DNA from: JABDQA01 sp963759125
Lineage (GTDB): Bacteria > Desulfobacterota > Desulfobulbia > Desulfobulbales > Desulfocapsaceae
Reading direction: 5' to 3'
NCBI GenBank assembly: GCA_963759125.1
Contig: CAVWXN010000005.1
Location: 620,001 to 684,000 of the forward strand
Length of the DNA: 64,000 bases
Every line of letters starts with the position of its first letter. Position 1 is the first letter of the stretch. The notes beneath the pieces were generated by a model, which was not told the DNA's origin, did no database searches, and saw only the letters and a list, made by a program, of their open reading frames with translations. Position numbers and translations under genes: made by a program. Below are positions 53,213 through 63,017 of this stretch, piece after piece.

Positions 53213-53803
53213 GTGGAAATGGATGCCGATCTTGATTTGAACCAGGATCTGATCCTGGCCCACGAGCGTCAATTTGCCGGCAAAGTGGCTGGTGAGGTGG
53301 TGGACAGACCGGTCCTGGCAATGTGGATGATACTCATTCCGATCTTTTTCGTCTTCTATTTTTTTCAACTGAAACGGTACAAAAACGGTTTGAAGGAGTT
53401 CTCCAAGAACTATCTGATCACCCGTGAGCGGACGCTTGAGGCGGTCTGCACGGCGCGCAGCAATCGTGCGGATGTCGATATCGATGATTTGGTGGCAATG
53501 AGTGACTCACCGGCCGAGGTAAAGGGTGAATACCGTCTCTGGATTGAAGCCCTGGCCGACCACTTTCAGGCGCTCATCCGGGTTTCTGGCTCCAGCTACG
53601 AAGAACTGGTAAGAGGCGCCTACCGGAAAAAGTCGAATTACCAGCTTGCCCTCAACCGGCTCACCCTTACGGAAAATGATTTTAACCGGGCCCTGACCGA
53701 TTATCTGCCGGGAGATCAGCAAAGCCTTGATCAGGTAGTAGAGGCCATGGGCAAAAGCGTCATAGAGATTAGGCGCTCCCAGGCTGCCGAAATATTCTCC
53801 TGA
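53213..53803 (+). CDS. Single-pass membrane protein with helical domain, unknown function
   Basis: 196 residues from a GTG directly after the preceding stop. One membrane segment (about residues 33-52, VLAMWMILIPIFFVFYFFQL) is followed by a mostly helical, charged cytoplasmic domain. No known motif is seen. With the preceding gene it forms an operon with the YeiH-type exporter, so the three may make one complex. The operon ends here, 33 bp before the convergent lemA. Confidence 0.55.
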   Translation: MEMDADLDLNQDLILAHERQFAGKVAGEVVDRPVLAMWMILIPIFFVFYFFQLKRYKNGLKEFSKNYLITRERTLEAVCTARSNRADVDIDDLVAMSDSPAEVKGEYRLWIEALADHFQALIRVSGSSYEELVRGAYRKKSNYQLALNRLTLTENDFNRALTDYLPGDQQSLDQVVEAMGKSVIEIRRSQAAEIFS

Positions 53804-53835
53804 GGAAGATCACTCCCGCTCTCTCCTGTTTCTGC

Positions 53836-54420
53836 TTAGGCTTTTCCGGCTTTGCCGGTCGTATCGTCAGCGAAACCCACTTCAGGCAGTTCCCTCTGGG
53901 TGGCCAGATCGAGTGAAAAATAACTCTGCTTCTGGAAGTCGAATTTGCCGGCGATGAAACTGGCCGGAAATGACTCCACCAGGGTGTTGAGTCGGGCGAC
54001 ATAACCGTTATAACGATGACGGGCGCTTTGAATATCCGTTTCAATTTCTGCCAGGCTCTTCTGCAGCTCGAGAAAGTTGACGCTGGCCTTGAGGTCCGGG
54101 TAGGCTTCGGCCACCGCCAGAAGATTGCTCAGCGAGTGAGTGACCTGACTCTCGCTTTCCATCCGTCCGTCCACCGAACCGTCGGGTTTCATCTGGTTAG
54201 TCTTGTTCTCGAAGATCTCGCTTTCATGCTCGCTGTAGCCCTTGATTGCCGATACCAGGTTGGGAATCAGGTTGAATCTTCTTTTCAGGGCCACATCGAT
54301 GGAACTCCAGGCTTCTTCGATAAGGTTCTGGTACTTGATAAATTTATTGTAGGTGCCGATCAGCCAGCCGCAGATGACGATGGTAAAAAAAACAATGGGA
54401 ATGATGAATTCTGGTCTCAT
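53836..54420 (-). CDS. lemA: LemA family protein
   Basis: 194 residues. One N-terminal membrane segment (IIPIVFFTIVICGWLIGTYNKFI) is followed by NLIEEAWSSIDVALKRRFNLIPNL, the LemA core motif, and a long helical bundle ending in FPASFIAGKFDFQKQSYF. The function of LemA proteins is poorly known; they often pair with membrane proteases or TPM-domain proteins. Here the gene is 43 bp downstream of a large EF-hand membrane protein on the same strand. Confidence 0.9.
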   Translation of the reverse strand: MRPEFIIPIVFFTIVICGWLIGTYNKFIKYQNLIEEAWSSIDVALKRRFNLIPNLVSAIKGYSEHESEIFENKTNQMKPDGSVDGRMESESQVTHSLSNLLAVAEAYPDLKASVNFLELQKSLAEIETDIQSARHRYNGYVARLNTLVESFPASFIAGKFDFQKQSYFSLDLATQRELPEVGFADDTTGKAGKA

Positions 54421-54463
54421 GGTTATTCCTTTGTGTCTTGGGGTTGTCGATGTACCAAACTTT

Positions 54464-56476
54464 TTATGGGTTTCCCGGACGTTCAGGCCTGCGGGTAAAG
54501 TGATTCGCCTGTTGTGCTGTCAGCTTCATTCTGCTGTTCAAGCCCCAGCCAGCCCCTTCAAGAATGGTACTTAAATCTCGCCGGGAGAGACGTACATAGG
54601 CCGAGATGGCGGTCGGTACGACGATCAGCGCGGCGATCAGCAGCAGGGCAGAGAGAACTGTCTTGGCGCTCATCGTAGATACCGTCTGGGTGATAAACGC
54701 AAGCGCTGAGCCAAGCGCGGCCAGAGCTACACCTCCTATTCCAAACAAGGTGCCTGCACTGACTTCCGTTTTCTTATCCTTGTCCTTCTGCTTGAATAGA
54801 TGTTCCTCTGCTGTTGAAGAGAACTCTTCGAGTCGCGAGAAGAAAGTTTTTTTGATCCGGATAAACGGGTCCGCAACTGCTTCGCTCACACTGATAGGGT
54901 TCTCGACGATATCCACTACCCTGGCATGCAGTTCGTTGCCGTTCAGGTCGTTGAAAATTCCCCATTTATTGAGATGAAGTGTGCCCCGGTTACCGGCGGT
55001 GACCGGAACGGCGATTTCGTGCATCTTCGCACTATCAGAGCCGAACAATTCACAATAAAGCACGAAAATATTCGAGTTTCTGCAGGTTTCGATGTGATGC
55101 TGGCGGTCTGCCACCTTCACGGCCATGGTGAAATGCCGCCCATCCATTACCAGCGTACCTTCCTCGAACAGTGCCCGCCGGGCAGGGTCATAGAGGTGCG
55201 GAAAACTGACAAAGCTGTTGACCAGTGGCAGCATGTAGGCCTGGTAGAGGGTCAACCGTTCCACTTCACAAAGGTTTTCCAGGATAATTGCTGTCTGGTG
55301 ACTCTTGTCTATGAGTTCTTCAAGGCTGGCTTTGAAACCTGGGTCGGCTATATAGTCTCGGATCGATTCATCGCCAAGCTTCTCGACGCTGACGCCGGGT
55401 TTACGCTTTTTCCATTTCGCATAGGGTCTGAAGAGCTGCTGCAAAGTTGAAAAACCGTCCTTATCCAGCGTGGCAGTGTTTTCTCCAAGCAGAGGTTTGA
55501 CGATCTGACTGACAAAATTCTGCAGATCCCCGGCGAAATAGGGGTTGATTTTTCCGGTCAGATCAAGGCGGCCGTCATCACTCAGGAGCGCAATCGGGGC
55601 GGTACTGAGATACGCTTCGGCATCCTCGATATTGATCAGGTTGTAAGCAAGGTTTGCTTCGGGATTGTTCATGGCGCGATCCAGCAATTCCGGATTGAGC
55701 CGCTTGATGTCGCAGAGCAGAAAATATTGGTAGAATTTGTCCCTTAATTTATGGAAGAGCTCATAGCCATTTTTTGTGGCGGGGCCAAGCACCAGTATCT
55801 CAGTGGCCTCATCAACTCCGATTTCACCAGCCTCCAGCCGCCAAGCCAGGTAACCTTCACACTGATCGAGAAAGGTCGCCAGTGAATCTTTGTCCACCCC
55901 GACACGACCGCCACGATGATTTACTCCGCCCACGGTGGAAACGATATCGACAATGAAGGATTTAATTCTTTCATCATCTGCTGCTTCGGGCAGTACGATG
56001 CCGGCCTGGTCGAGTCCCCCCTCCAGTACTTCTTTCTTGATGGTTCTGACCTGGGGCAGGGTGATGAAATCCGAGGTTTGGTTGAGCCGCTTTAGTACTT
56101 TTTCTGCGGAAGATCTAATTTGCCGACCCGCGTTGCTGACTTCGCTGACTGCGGCTAACGGCAGACTGGTGTTGTTTTCCTGAATGGAGCTATAATCGTT
56201 GAGATTTTCGAGCAGATAACGTATTCCGTCCTTGATTTCTTCAGCCCGTAGACGCTCATCACAATCGGAGTCGAGGAACTCAAGGAATACTTTGTCGGTT
56301 TTCAGCGTTGAGCATGGTGCTGTTGTGGCAATCCACAGAGCCTCATCGAGTTCCAGAATTTCTTCGAGGTCCTGGTGATTCTCAATGCTGAAGTGATAAG
56401 AGTCGCCTAACCTTTTAAAAGAGGAATTTTTTTCGCTAGCCGTGTCCCTTGGCATTATTTTGTCAGCCCCCGGCAT
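54464..56476 (-). CDS. Large EF-hand-bearing membrane protein, unknown family
   Basis: 670 residues (or 663 from the second ATG). A canonical EF-hand loop, DSDCDERLRAEE, lies near residue 69: Asp at 1, 3 and 5, Leu at 8 and Glu at 12. A weaker Asp-rich site (TLDKDGFSTL) lies near residue 345. The C-terminal ~120 residues hold two membrane segments (TLFGIGGVALAALGSALAFI, ALLLIAALIVVPTAIS) preceded by a Lys-rich stretch. The large soluble part between is mainly helical with no recognised domain. Upstream of lemA in one operon. Calcium-responsive envelope function is a guess. Confidence 0.6.
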   Translation of the reverse strand: MPGADKIMPRDTASEKNSSFKRLGDSYHFSIENHQDLEEILELDEALWIATTAPCSTLKTDKVFLEFLDSDCDERLRAEEIKDGIRYLLENLNDYSSIQENNTSLPLAAVSEVSNAGRQIRSSAEKVLKRLNQTSDFITLPQVRTIKKEVLEGGLDQAGIVLPEAADDERIKSFIVDIVSTVGGVNHRGGRVGVDKDSLATFLDQCEGYLAWRLEAGEIGVDEATEILVLGPATKNGYELFHKLRDKFYQYFLLCDIKRLNPELLDRAMNNPEANLAYNLINIEDAEAYLSTAPIALLSDDGRLDLTGKINPYFAGDLQNFVSQIVKPLLGENTATLDKDGFSTLQQLFRPYAKWKKRKPGVSVEKLGDESIRDYIADPGFKASLEELIDKSHQTAIILENLCEVERLTLYQAYMLPLVNSFVSFPHLYDPARRALFEEGTLVMDGRHFTMAVKVADRQHHIETCRNSNIFVLYCELFGSDSAKMHEIAVPVTAGNRGTLHLNKWGIFNDLNGNELHARVVDIVENPISVSEAVADPFIRIKKTFFSRLEEFSSTAEEHLFKQKDKDKKTEVSAGTLFGIGGVALAALGSALAFITQTVSTMSAKTVLSALLLIAALIVVPTAISAYVRLSRRDLSTILEGAGWGLNSRMKLTAQQANHFTRRPERPGNP

Positions 56477-56714
56477 GCCGGATCTGTGCTTTTGTGGGTT
56501 GAGGTGGAGAATCGATCCTCGAAGCGCGTACTTAAGCTATACATTTTTACCATCATGTGCAAGCTTACCGCTACTTTCCTGGCGACATTTTCCCGGTTTA
56601 GTGATAGTCTTGGTTCCGAAAAAATTGTCGGGTTCCAGGCTGTGAACAAGTGTTGGAAAGATCCTGAATGACTCTTTGCTGAGGCTCGGTAAATAATTGA
56701 AACAAGAGGAAATT

Positions 56715-59700
56715 ATGGGCCAATCCATAAAACATTTATATCGCCGTGTTGATGCAGGTCGGGAGTATTGTTTCAACATTGCCTTGTCAGAGCAGCTAAG
56801 TGCAGAAGAGCTCGACTGTCTGCGTCTGATTCTGGCCGACGGCTTTTTAATCGAGACGGTGCGCGAAGAAGCATCCCTGACCGGCGAACGTGTGGTTGAG
56901 GTAGGCCCACGGCTCAATTTTGCCACCGCCTGGTCTTCGAATCTGGTTTCCATCTGTCAGGCAACCGGTCTGAGTAAGGTGGTCCGGGTAGAGCGTTCAC
57001 GGCGCTACCTGGTGGCGGACGGCGCAGATATCGAAGATTTTGTGGACAACGCCCATGACCGGATGACCGAGTGTCGCTACTTGGAACCACTCACCACTTT
57101 CGAGACCGGCGTTATACCTGAGGCAGTGTACGAAGTCGATTTGATATCCACAGGACCGAACGGGCTGCTGGATATACCGGGAATATCGATGGATGAGTTC
57201 GACCGCAAGCTCTACTACGACTATTTCGTCAATCAGCAGGGTCGAAACCCCACCATCGTCGAGATCATGGACCTCAACAATGCCAATTCAGAGCATTCCA
57301 GGCATGGTTTTTTCAAAGGCCTTCAGGTGGTAGACGGGGTCGAGATGAAATCGACGCTGCTGGAACTGGTCAGCGATACCCTGGAGGCAAATCCGAAAGG
57401 TTCGATCATCGCCTTCAAGGACAACTCCAGTGTCATCGAGGGGTATCAGATCACTACAATAAGTCCCGAGAAACCTGGGGAACCGTCGCCGTTTACCTCG
57501 GTGAATGCCACCTATCATCCGCTGCTGACCGCGGAGACGCATAATTTCCCCACCGGGGTAGCACCTTTTCCGGGTGCTGAAACGGGAACCGGCGGCAGGA
57601 TCCGCGACGTCCAGGGTACCGGCCGTGGTGCTTACGTGGTGGCAGGCACCGCCGGATACTGTGTCGGCAGCCTTAAGATTCCCGGCTACCCGCTTGATTG
57701 GGAAAAGGAAAACAAACAGCCCGCCAACCTGGCCACTCCGCTGGAGATAGAAATAGAGGCCAGCAACGGGGCTTCAGACTACGGCAACAAGTTTGGTGAA
57801 CCGCTGATCCAGGGATTTACCCGCTCATTCGACATGCGTCTGGAAAACGGCGAGCGCTGGGGCTTTCTGAAGCCGATCATGTTCACCGGCGGGGTGGGAC
57901 AGATCGATGCTCGTCTGACCGAAAAGAAAGCCCAGGAAAAGGGTATGCTCATCGTCCAGATCGGCGGGCCCGCCTACCGGGTGGGATTCGGCGGAGGTGC
58001 CGCTTCGAGCATGCTGCAGGGCGAGAATGTCTCTGCTTTGGATTTTGATGCGGTGCAGCGCGGCGATGCCGAGATGGAGCAGAAGATGAACCGGGTAATC
58101 CGGGCCTGCAACGAGATGGGCGGCAAAAGCATCATCGACGTGATCCATGATCAGGGTGCCGGCGGTCCGGCGAACGTTCTCAAGGAACTGGTGGAAGAGT
58201 CCGGCGGCAGAATTGATATCAGGAAAATTAATGTCGGCGACCCAACCATGTCGGTACTCGAAATCTATGTTGCCGAGTACCAGGAACGGGCCGGTCTGCT
58301 GATAAGCCCTGAAAATATTGGACAATTCCAGGAGATATGCCGACGCGAGAAGGTCAATTGTGAAGTGCTTGGCGAGGTGACGGGCGATCTGCGCTTTGTC
58401 GTTCACGACAGCCAGGACGGCACCATTCCGGTGGACATTGATCTCGATGCACTGCTCGGCTCCATACCCCAGAAGACCTTTATCGACGCCCACAGCAACG
58501 GCCGGACCAAGCCGGTGCTGCTGCCCAGGGACATCACTGTCAAAAAGGCGCTGGCCAAAGTTTTTAAACTCGTCTCGGTGGGTTCCAAGCGATTTCTGAC
58601 CAACAAGGTCGACCGGGCAGTAACCGGTCTTATCGCCCAGCAGCAATGCTGTGGCCCTCTGCAGCTCACCGTTGCCGATGCGGCGGTCATCGCCCAGAGT
58701 CACTTTGGCCACACCGGGGTCGGTACCGCCATCGGTGAACAGTCGATCAAGATGCTGGTGGATCCTGCCGCCGGTTCCCGGATGGCGGTCGGCGAGGCGC
58801 TGACCAACCTGGCGTCGGTGGTGGTGGAGGATATTGAGCGGATCAAATGCTCGGCAAACTGGATGTGGGCGCCGAAACTGCCTGGTGAAGGTGTGGCCAT
58901 AAGAGATGCGGTCAAAGCCATGCGCGATGCAATGATAGAGATCGGCATCGGCGTCGACGGTGGTAAGGACAGTCTGTCGATGGCCACCATGGTAGGCGAC
59001 GAGACGGTTAAATCGCCGCGGCAACTGGTTATCTCGCTTTACGCGGCAGTGCCTGACATACGCAAGAAAGTGACCCCGGACATCAAACAGCCGGGATCGG
59101 CCCTGGTCTTCATCGAATTATCGAGCGGCAGGGAGCGTCTCGGCGGTTCAGCCCTGGCCCAGGTATTCAGCCAGATCGGCGAGATCTCACCGGACATGGA
59201 AGATGGCCAGTTGGTCAGAAAGGGGTTTGAAGCAATTCAGAACCTCATCAGTAAGGAACTGATTAGCGCGGGGCATGATCGCTCAGACGGCGGTCTTATC
59301 ACTACCGTTCTGGAAATGGCTTTTGCCGGAAATTGCGGCCTGTCCATCGACCTGGAAGGAGAGAGCTCGGTAATCAAGACCCTTTTCTCAGAGGAATTGG
59401 GGTATGTAATAGAATGCTCGAAGAGTAATGTTGATCGAATAATAGCCCTGCTGGCCGATGCCGGGGTCGCCGCAGTCGGGATCGGTGAAACAACAGAAAC
59501 ACCGCAGATACAGGTGACTTTTAACGGTCAGCAGGTACTCGATGAACCGATGGTGGAGTTGCGCCAGCTCTGGGAGGAAACCAGTTATCAGCTCGAAAGA
59601 CTGCAGGCAGATCCGACCTGCGTGGACCAGGAGAAAGAGCAGATCTACCAGCGTTCGGGGCCGCGCTACCACCTCAGTTTCAAACCTGAACTGCCAGCCG

Positions 59701-60518
59701 GGGATCGGCAGCAAAAGTCTGACAAACCCAAAGTGGCAATCCTGCGCGATGAAGGCTCCAACTCGGATCGGGAAATGAGTTCGGCTTTTTATCTGGCTGG
59801 ATTTGAAGTCTGGGATATTAGCATGACCGATCTGCTGGACGGACGGGCCGTACTAGACGATTTTCGCGGCCTGGCCGCGGTGGGTGGATTCTCTTACGCC
59901 GATGTCCCGGAGTCGGCCAAAGGCTGGGCGGCTACGATACGCTTCAACGATCGGCTCAGAGAGCAGTTCGAAACATTCTATAACCGGCCAGACACGTTTT
60001 CCCTGGGCATCTGCAACGGCTGCCAGTTGTTCGGCCTGATCGGCTGGGTGCCATGGGCCGGGCTTGAGCCGCAGGATCAACCCCGGTTTGTCCGCAACAA
60101 TTCAGGACGATTCGAATCCCGCTGGGTGACCGTCAAGGTGAACAAAAGTCCGGCGATCATGCTTGGGGGCATGGACGATCTTGTGTTCGGCATTCATGTG
60201 GACCACGGTGAGGGGCGGCTCCACTTTCCCAACCACGATATCGAGCGGCAGATCCTCGACCAGTCTCTGGTTCCGCTGGCCTATGTCGATGACAACAGCG
60301 AGGCCACAGAAGTCTACCCGTTCAACCCGAACGGCTCGCCACATGGTATTGCCGGTCTCTGCTCTCCGGATGGCAGGCATCTGGCCATGATGCCTCACCC
60401 TGAACGGGTCTTTCTACCCTGGCAGGCCCACTGGCTGCCTGAGGACATGAAGGATATTGAAGCCAGCCCATGGCTGAAGATGTTCTGCAATGCCTATGAA
60501 TGGTGTACTACAGAGTGA
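56715..60518 (+). CDS. purL: Phosphoribosylformylglycinamidine synthase, long form
   Basis: 1267 residues from the ATG at 56715 (AGAGG upstream). An N-terminal PurS-like domain leads into the AIRS-type catalytic halves: LNNANSEHSRHGFFKG near residue 190, THNFPTGVAPFPGAETGTGG near 275 and HDQGAGGPANVLKEL near 485. The C-terminal class I glutaminase has its nucleophile at Cys1100 in GICNGCQ and HPE near 1227. It converts FGAR to FGAM with glutamine in purine synthesis. The single-chain form combines PurS, PurL and PurQ. Confidence 0.97.
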   Translation: MGQSIKHLYRRVDAGREYCFNIALSEQLSAEELDCLRLILADGFLIETVREEASLTGERVVEVGPRLNFATAWSSNLVSICQATGLSKVVRVERSRRYLVADGADIEDFVDNAHDRMTECRYLEPLTTFETGVIPEAVYEVDLISTGPNGLLDIPGISMDEFDRKLYYDYFVNQQGRNPTIVEIMDLNNANSEHSRHGFFKGLQVVDGVEMKSTLLELVSDTLEANPKGSIIAFKDNSSVIEGYQITTISPEKPGEPSPFTSVNATYHPLLTAETHNFPTGVAPFPGAETGTGGRIRDVQGTGRGAYVVAGTAGYCVGSLKIPGYPLDWEKENKQPANLATPLEIEIEASNGASDYGNKFGEPLIQGFTRSFDMRLENGERWGFLKPIMFTGGVGQIDARLTEKKAQEKGMLIVQIGGPAYRVGFGGGAASSMLQGENVSALDFDAVQRGDAEMEQKMNRVIRACNEMGGKSIIDVIHDQGAGGPANVLKELVEESGGRIDIRKINVGDPTMSVLEIYVAEYQERAGLLISPENIGQFQEICRREKVNCEVLGEVTGDLRFVVHDSQDGTIPVDIDLDALLGSIPQKTFIDAHSNGRTKPVLLPRDITVKKALAKVFKLVSVGSKRFLTNKVDRAVTGLIAQQQCCGPLQLTVADAAVIAQSHFGHTGVGTAIGEQSIKMLVDPAAGSRMAVGEALTNLASVVVEDIERIKCSANWMWAPKLPGEGVAIRDAVKAMRDAMIEIGIGVDGGKDSLSMATMVGDETVKSPRQLVISLYAAVPDIRKKVTPDIKQPGSALVFIELSSGRERLGGSALAQVFSQIGEISPDMEDGQLVRKGFEAIQNLISKELISAGHDRSDGGLITTVLEMAFAGNCGLSIDLEGESSVIKTLFSEELGYVIECSKSNVDRIIALLADAGVAAVGIGETTETPQIQVTFNGQQVLDEPMVELRQLWEETSYQLERLQADPTCVDQEKEQIYQRSGPRYHLSFKPELPAGDRQQKSDKPKVAILRDEGSNSDREMSSAFYLAGFEVWDISMTDLLDGRAVLDDFRGLAAVGGFSYADVPESAKGWAATIRFNDRLREQFETFYNRPDTFSLGICNGCQLFGLIGWVPWAGLEPQDQPRFVRNNSGRFESRWVTVKVNKSPAIMLGGMDDLVFGIHVDHGEGRLHFPNHDIERQILDQSLVPLAYVDDNSEATEVYPFNPNGSPHGIAGLCSPDGRHLAMMPHPERVFLPWQAHWLPEDMKDIEASPWLKMFCNAYEWCTTE

Positions 60519-60591
60519 CCCCTTTTAATTGGCATGCCAAAGTTGCCAATAAACAGGAATGGAAGCGAGAGAGTGTTGCCTGCGGCTGCTG

Positions 60592-60862
60592 TGCGACCTG
60601 TTGCGATCGGTAATCATTTTCACCGCTTTGTCGGGCCTTCACAATGCAGCCCAGCCAACACACCTTCGCTTAAGGAGTCTATACGGGCTGAAAATTGGCG
60701 GAGTGTGCATCAGCGGCAGACCCTGGAGGCCAATGAAATAGGCCCGCAGGGTTGCGCAGCAACCGGCTGCCATAGGCCGAAGGCCGTCATCCAGCCGGCC
60801 TCATTGGCCGGAAGATCAGGTCGAAGCGTCGCACATGGAGCCAATTTGTTGCCCGGGTTTCA
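60592..60862 (+). repeat. Hairpin-rich ~280 bp dispersed repeat, copy B
   Basis: Inverted relative to copy A (25587-25875). Shared blocks include CTGTTGCGATCGGTAA, GTCGGGCCTTCACAATGCAG, GGAGTGTGCATCAGCGGCAG and GTCATCCAGCCGGCCTCAT. Stems: GGTTGC-GCA-GCAACC (60750-60764), GGCC-GAA-GGCC (60775-60785) and CCGGCC-TCATT-GGCCGG (60795-60811). The middle one replaces the 6-bp stem of copy A. It occupies the purL - desulfidase gap; no gene is supported there. Confidence 0.75.
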
Positions 60863-60928
60863 AACGCAGTTCTACCTTTGCCTGCCTGTTGATAGAAAAG
60901 AAATACTCATAGAGCGCTGCTGAAGAAG

Positions 60929-62245
60929 CTATTTTCTGTCCTTCTCCTTTTCTCGCATGATCTGCAGAATAGTGCGGTCGGTCTCGACCATACCCTGGTG
61001 GCTCAGAGTGCCAATGTTTTTTACCGTTTGCTCGGTGGACTGGCCGATGATGCCATCGGTGTCCTGGACGTTGATGCCCTGTAGCGAGAAGAGAGCAGCC
61101 TGTACGGCAGCTCCGGCGGCGGTGTTGAGTTTCAGGGCGCAACCTGCTTTGGCACCGTCGCAGATGACGCCGGCCAGATCTTCCATGATGTTCTTGATGG
61201 CTCCGGCCATGTGTTCCACATCGCCTCCGACCAGATAGGTGATGCCGGCCGTAGCTCCAGCTCCGGCTGCCACGGAACAGCCGCAGACCGCTGAGAGCCG
61301 GCCTGTATGGGCTTTCACATAGGCGGTGATGACGTGGCTCAGGCCTATGGCTCTGAGTACGGTTTCCTCGTCGTGAGCGACGAAATCCTTGATCGCCCAG
61401 ATCGGCAGGATCGCGGTGAGACCATGGTTACCGCTGCCGGCCGAACTCATCGCCGGCAGGTTGACCCCGCTCATCCTCGCATCGGCGGCGGCGGAGGTCA
61501 GGATCCGCGCAGAGGTGGCCATATCCTTGACCAGCAATTTCTGTTTCAGAAGCCTTTCGATGGCTTTGCCGATTCCCAGACCACTGCCGTACTTGAGACC
61601 GTACTCGGCCAGCGCGACGTTAAATTCGACCCCTTTTTTCAAAAACGCCAGATCTTCCTCGTCGATTTCATCGATCATTTCGTAAATATCATCGAGCTTC
61701 AGGTCAATGAGCCACTCTTCAAGCAGGGCCATGGCCGACTTGCCTGAGCTGCCGGCCGCTTTGGACAAAAGGCTCGAATCAGTAATTTCACTGTCATTGA
61801 GGGCCAAGTAAACGATATTGTTATGCAACTCCTTGATCTCGGCAACCGCGCGGTCGCTGCCGCTGCTGATGACAGCTTTGACATGCAGCCCAGTTTCTTC
61901 AAAGAGATGGACGTCCACTCCTTTGCTGTCGATCAACGCTTTCGTCTTATCGATGGCTTTCTGGTCAACCGTATCGAAGACTTCCAGCCCAATCGAAGGA
62001 TTTCCTCCAAAGGCGCCGACTCCGGCCGCCACATCGAGACCGGTCATACCATTGGTGCCCGGGATTGCAACCGCCGTACCGTTTTTGTAGATGTTGGGAT
62101 CGACCCACAGCTCCAGTCGATCGATTTCCTTACCCTCCAGCAGCGAGGCCGCGGCAGCGCAGGCCAGGGCAATGGCAGCCGGTTCGGTGCAGCCCAGAGC
62201 CGGTGTGACTTCCATCTGAAGGATATCTTTTACAGTGAACGACAT
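60929..62245 (-). CDS. L-cysteine desulfidase family protein (CyuA/YhaM, UPF0597)
   Basis: 438 residues with GGGAG before the ATG. TPALGCTEPAAIALA near residue 15, CGCSVAAGAGATAGITYLVGG near 318 and CDGAKAGCALKLNTAAGAAV near 362 bear the conserved Cys of the Fe-S serine dehydratase alpha-like fold. Members degrade L-cysteine to sulfide, ammonia and pyruvate. It lies 14 bp behind a YheO-like regulator on the same strand, so the pair is probably an amino-acid-responsive operon. A related amino acid substrate cannot be excluded. Confidence 0.85.
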   Translation of the reverse strand: MSFTVKDILQMEVTPALGCTEPAAIALACAAAASLLEGKEIDRLELWVDPNIYKNGTAVAIPGTNGMTGLDVAAGVGAFGGNPSIGLEVFDTVDQKAIDKTKALIDSKGVDVHLFEETGLHVKAVISSGSDRAVAEIKELHNNIVYLALNDSEITDSSLLSKAAGSSGKSAMALLEEWLIDLKLDDIYEMIDEIDEEDLAFLKKGVEFNVALAEYGLKYGSGLGIGKAIERLLKQKLLVKDMATSARILTSAAADARMSGVNLPAMSSAGSGNHGLTAILPIWAIKDFVAHDEETVLRAIGLSHVITAYVKAHTGRLSAVCGCSVAAGAGATAGITYLVGGDVEHMAGAIKNIMEDLAGVICDGAKAGCALKLNTAAGAAVQAALFSLQGINVQDTDGIIGQSTEQTVKNIGTLSHQGMVETDRTILQIMREKEKDRK

Positions 62246-62259
62246 GGTGGACTCCCTGT

Positions 62260-62907
62260 TTATAAATGATTGATTGCCTGTTTGGCATGTATCTTCTTGA
62301 GATAATTGTAAATCGTGTATTTCGACACGCCGGCGAGCAGGGCAATCTGCTCGACCGCCCCTTTGAACTGCAAGGCGCCGTTTCGTTCGAGGATTTCGAC
62401 CAGGTCAGTTTTCTCTTCGGTGGTCATGGTCGCGGGTTGTTTTCCAATTTCCAGAACCGCCTGTTGAAAAAGGGCCTCTATGGTTTCCGAGGGAGAATGG
62501 GCGAAGGTTTCCGATGAGTGTGAAAGGGGCTCATTTTGCTCGGGCAGCAGAAATTGATGCAGCGCCTGGCTGGCGTTGAAGTATTCTGTGGTATCGAAGT
62601 TTATGCAAAAAGCAAAGATCGGTTTGCCAGTGCTGTCTGAGATAAAGGTGGTTGATGACTTGAGAGTTCTGCCGTCCCCGGAAACGGTGCGGTAATTGTG
62701 AAGATCCTCTGGTTTGTCGCTGGCGTTTTTCAGCATCTTAACCAGCAGATCGGTGGCTGGCGCGCCTATTTCTCTGCCGGTGACCGTGCCGTTTATGCAG
62801 ATCAGAGAATTGTGAAGATCGGTGAGATCGTGGATGCAGGTTTCGCAGTTTCTGCCAAACATCGAGACGATCGATTCTCCGATTTGATGCAGTTGTTCGA
62901 GAATCAA
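62260..62907 (-). CDS. YheO/DauR-like PAS-HTH transcriptional regulator
   Basis: 215 residues from a TTG start. The N-terminal PAS-like domain (GRNCETCIHDLTDLHNSLICI, residues ~18-38, then VTGREIGAPATDLL) and the C-terminal HTH (GAVEQIALLAGVSKYTIYNYLKKIH) match the YheO/DauR family. A better Shine-Dalgarno (AAGGCGG) precedes an ATGATG at 62926/62923 in another frame; dropping one T at 62906-62907 would give MKERELILEQLHQIG, so a frameshift near the start is possible. It probably controls the adjacent cysteine desulfidase gene. Confidence 0.8.
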   Translation of the reverse strand: MILEQLHQIGESIVSMFGRNCETCIHDLTDLHNSLICINGTVTGREIGAPATDLLVKMLKNASDKPEDLHNYRTVSGDGRTLKSSTTFISDSTGKPIFAFCINFDTTEYFNASQALHQFLLPEQNEPLSHSSETFAHSPSETIEALFQQAVLEIGKQPATMTTEEKTDLVEILERNGALQFKGAVEQIALLAGVSKYTIYNYLKKIHAKQAINHL

Positions 62908-62964
62908 GTTCTCGTTCTTTCATCATTAGCCGCCTTTCATATGGTTTAGTGTGTATATGTTCAT

Positions 62965-62992
62965 ATTATAACAAAGCTTAATAAGCCGTCAA
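62965..62992 (-). promoter_or_regulatory. Sigma-70 promoter of the regulator-desulfidase operon
   Basis: On the minus strand TTGACG (62987-62992) and a perfect TATAAT (62965-62970) with 16-bp spacing, about 40 bp before the gene. Confidence 0.7.
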
Positions 62993-63017
62993 CCAAATTT
63001 TGTGTAAAGACTAAAAT

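Noticed and set aside
60534..60923. A 129-residue open frame over repeat copy B
   Set aside because: Same reason; also no ribosome binding site and no recognisable domain.
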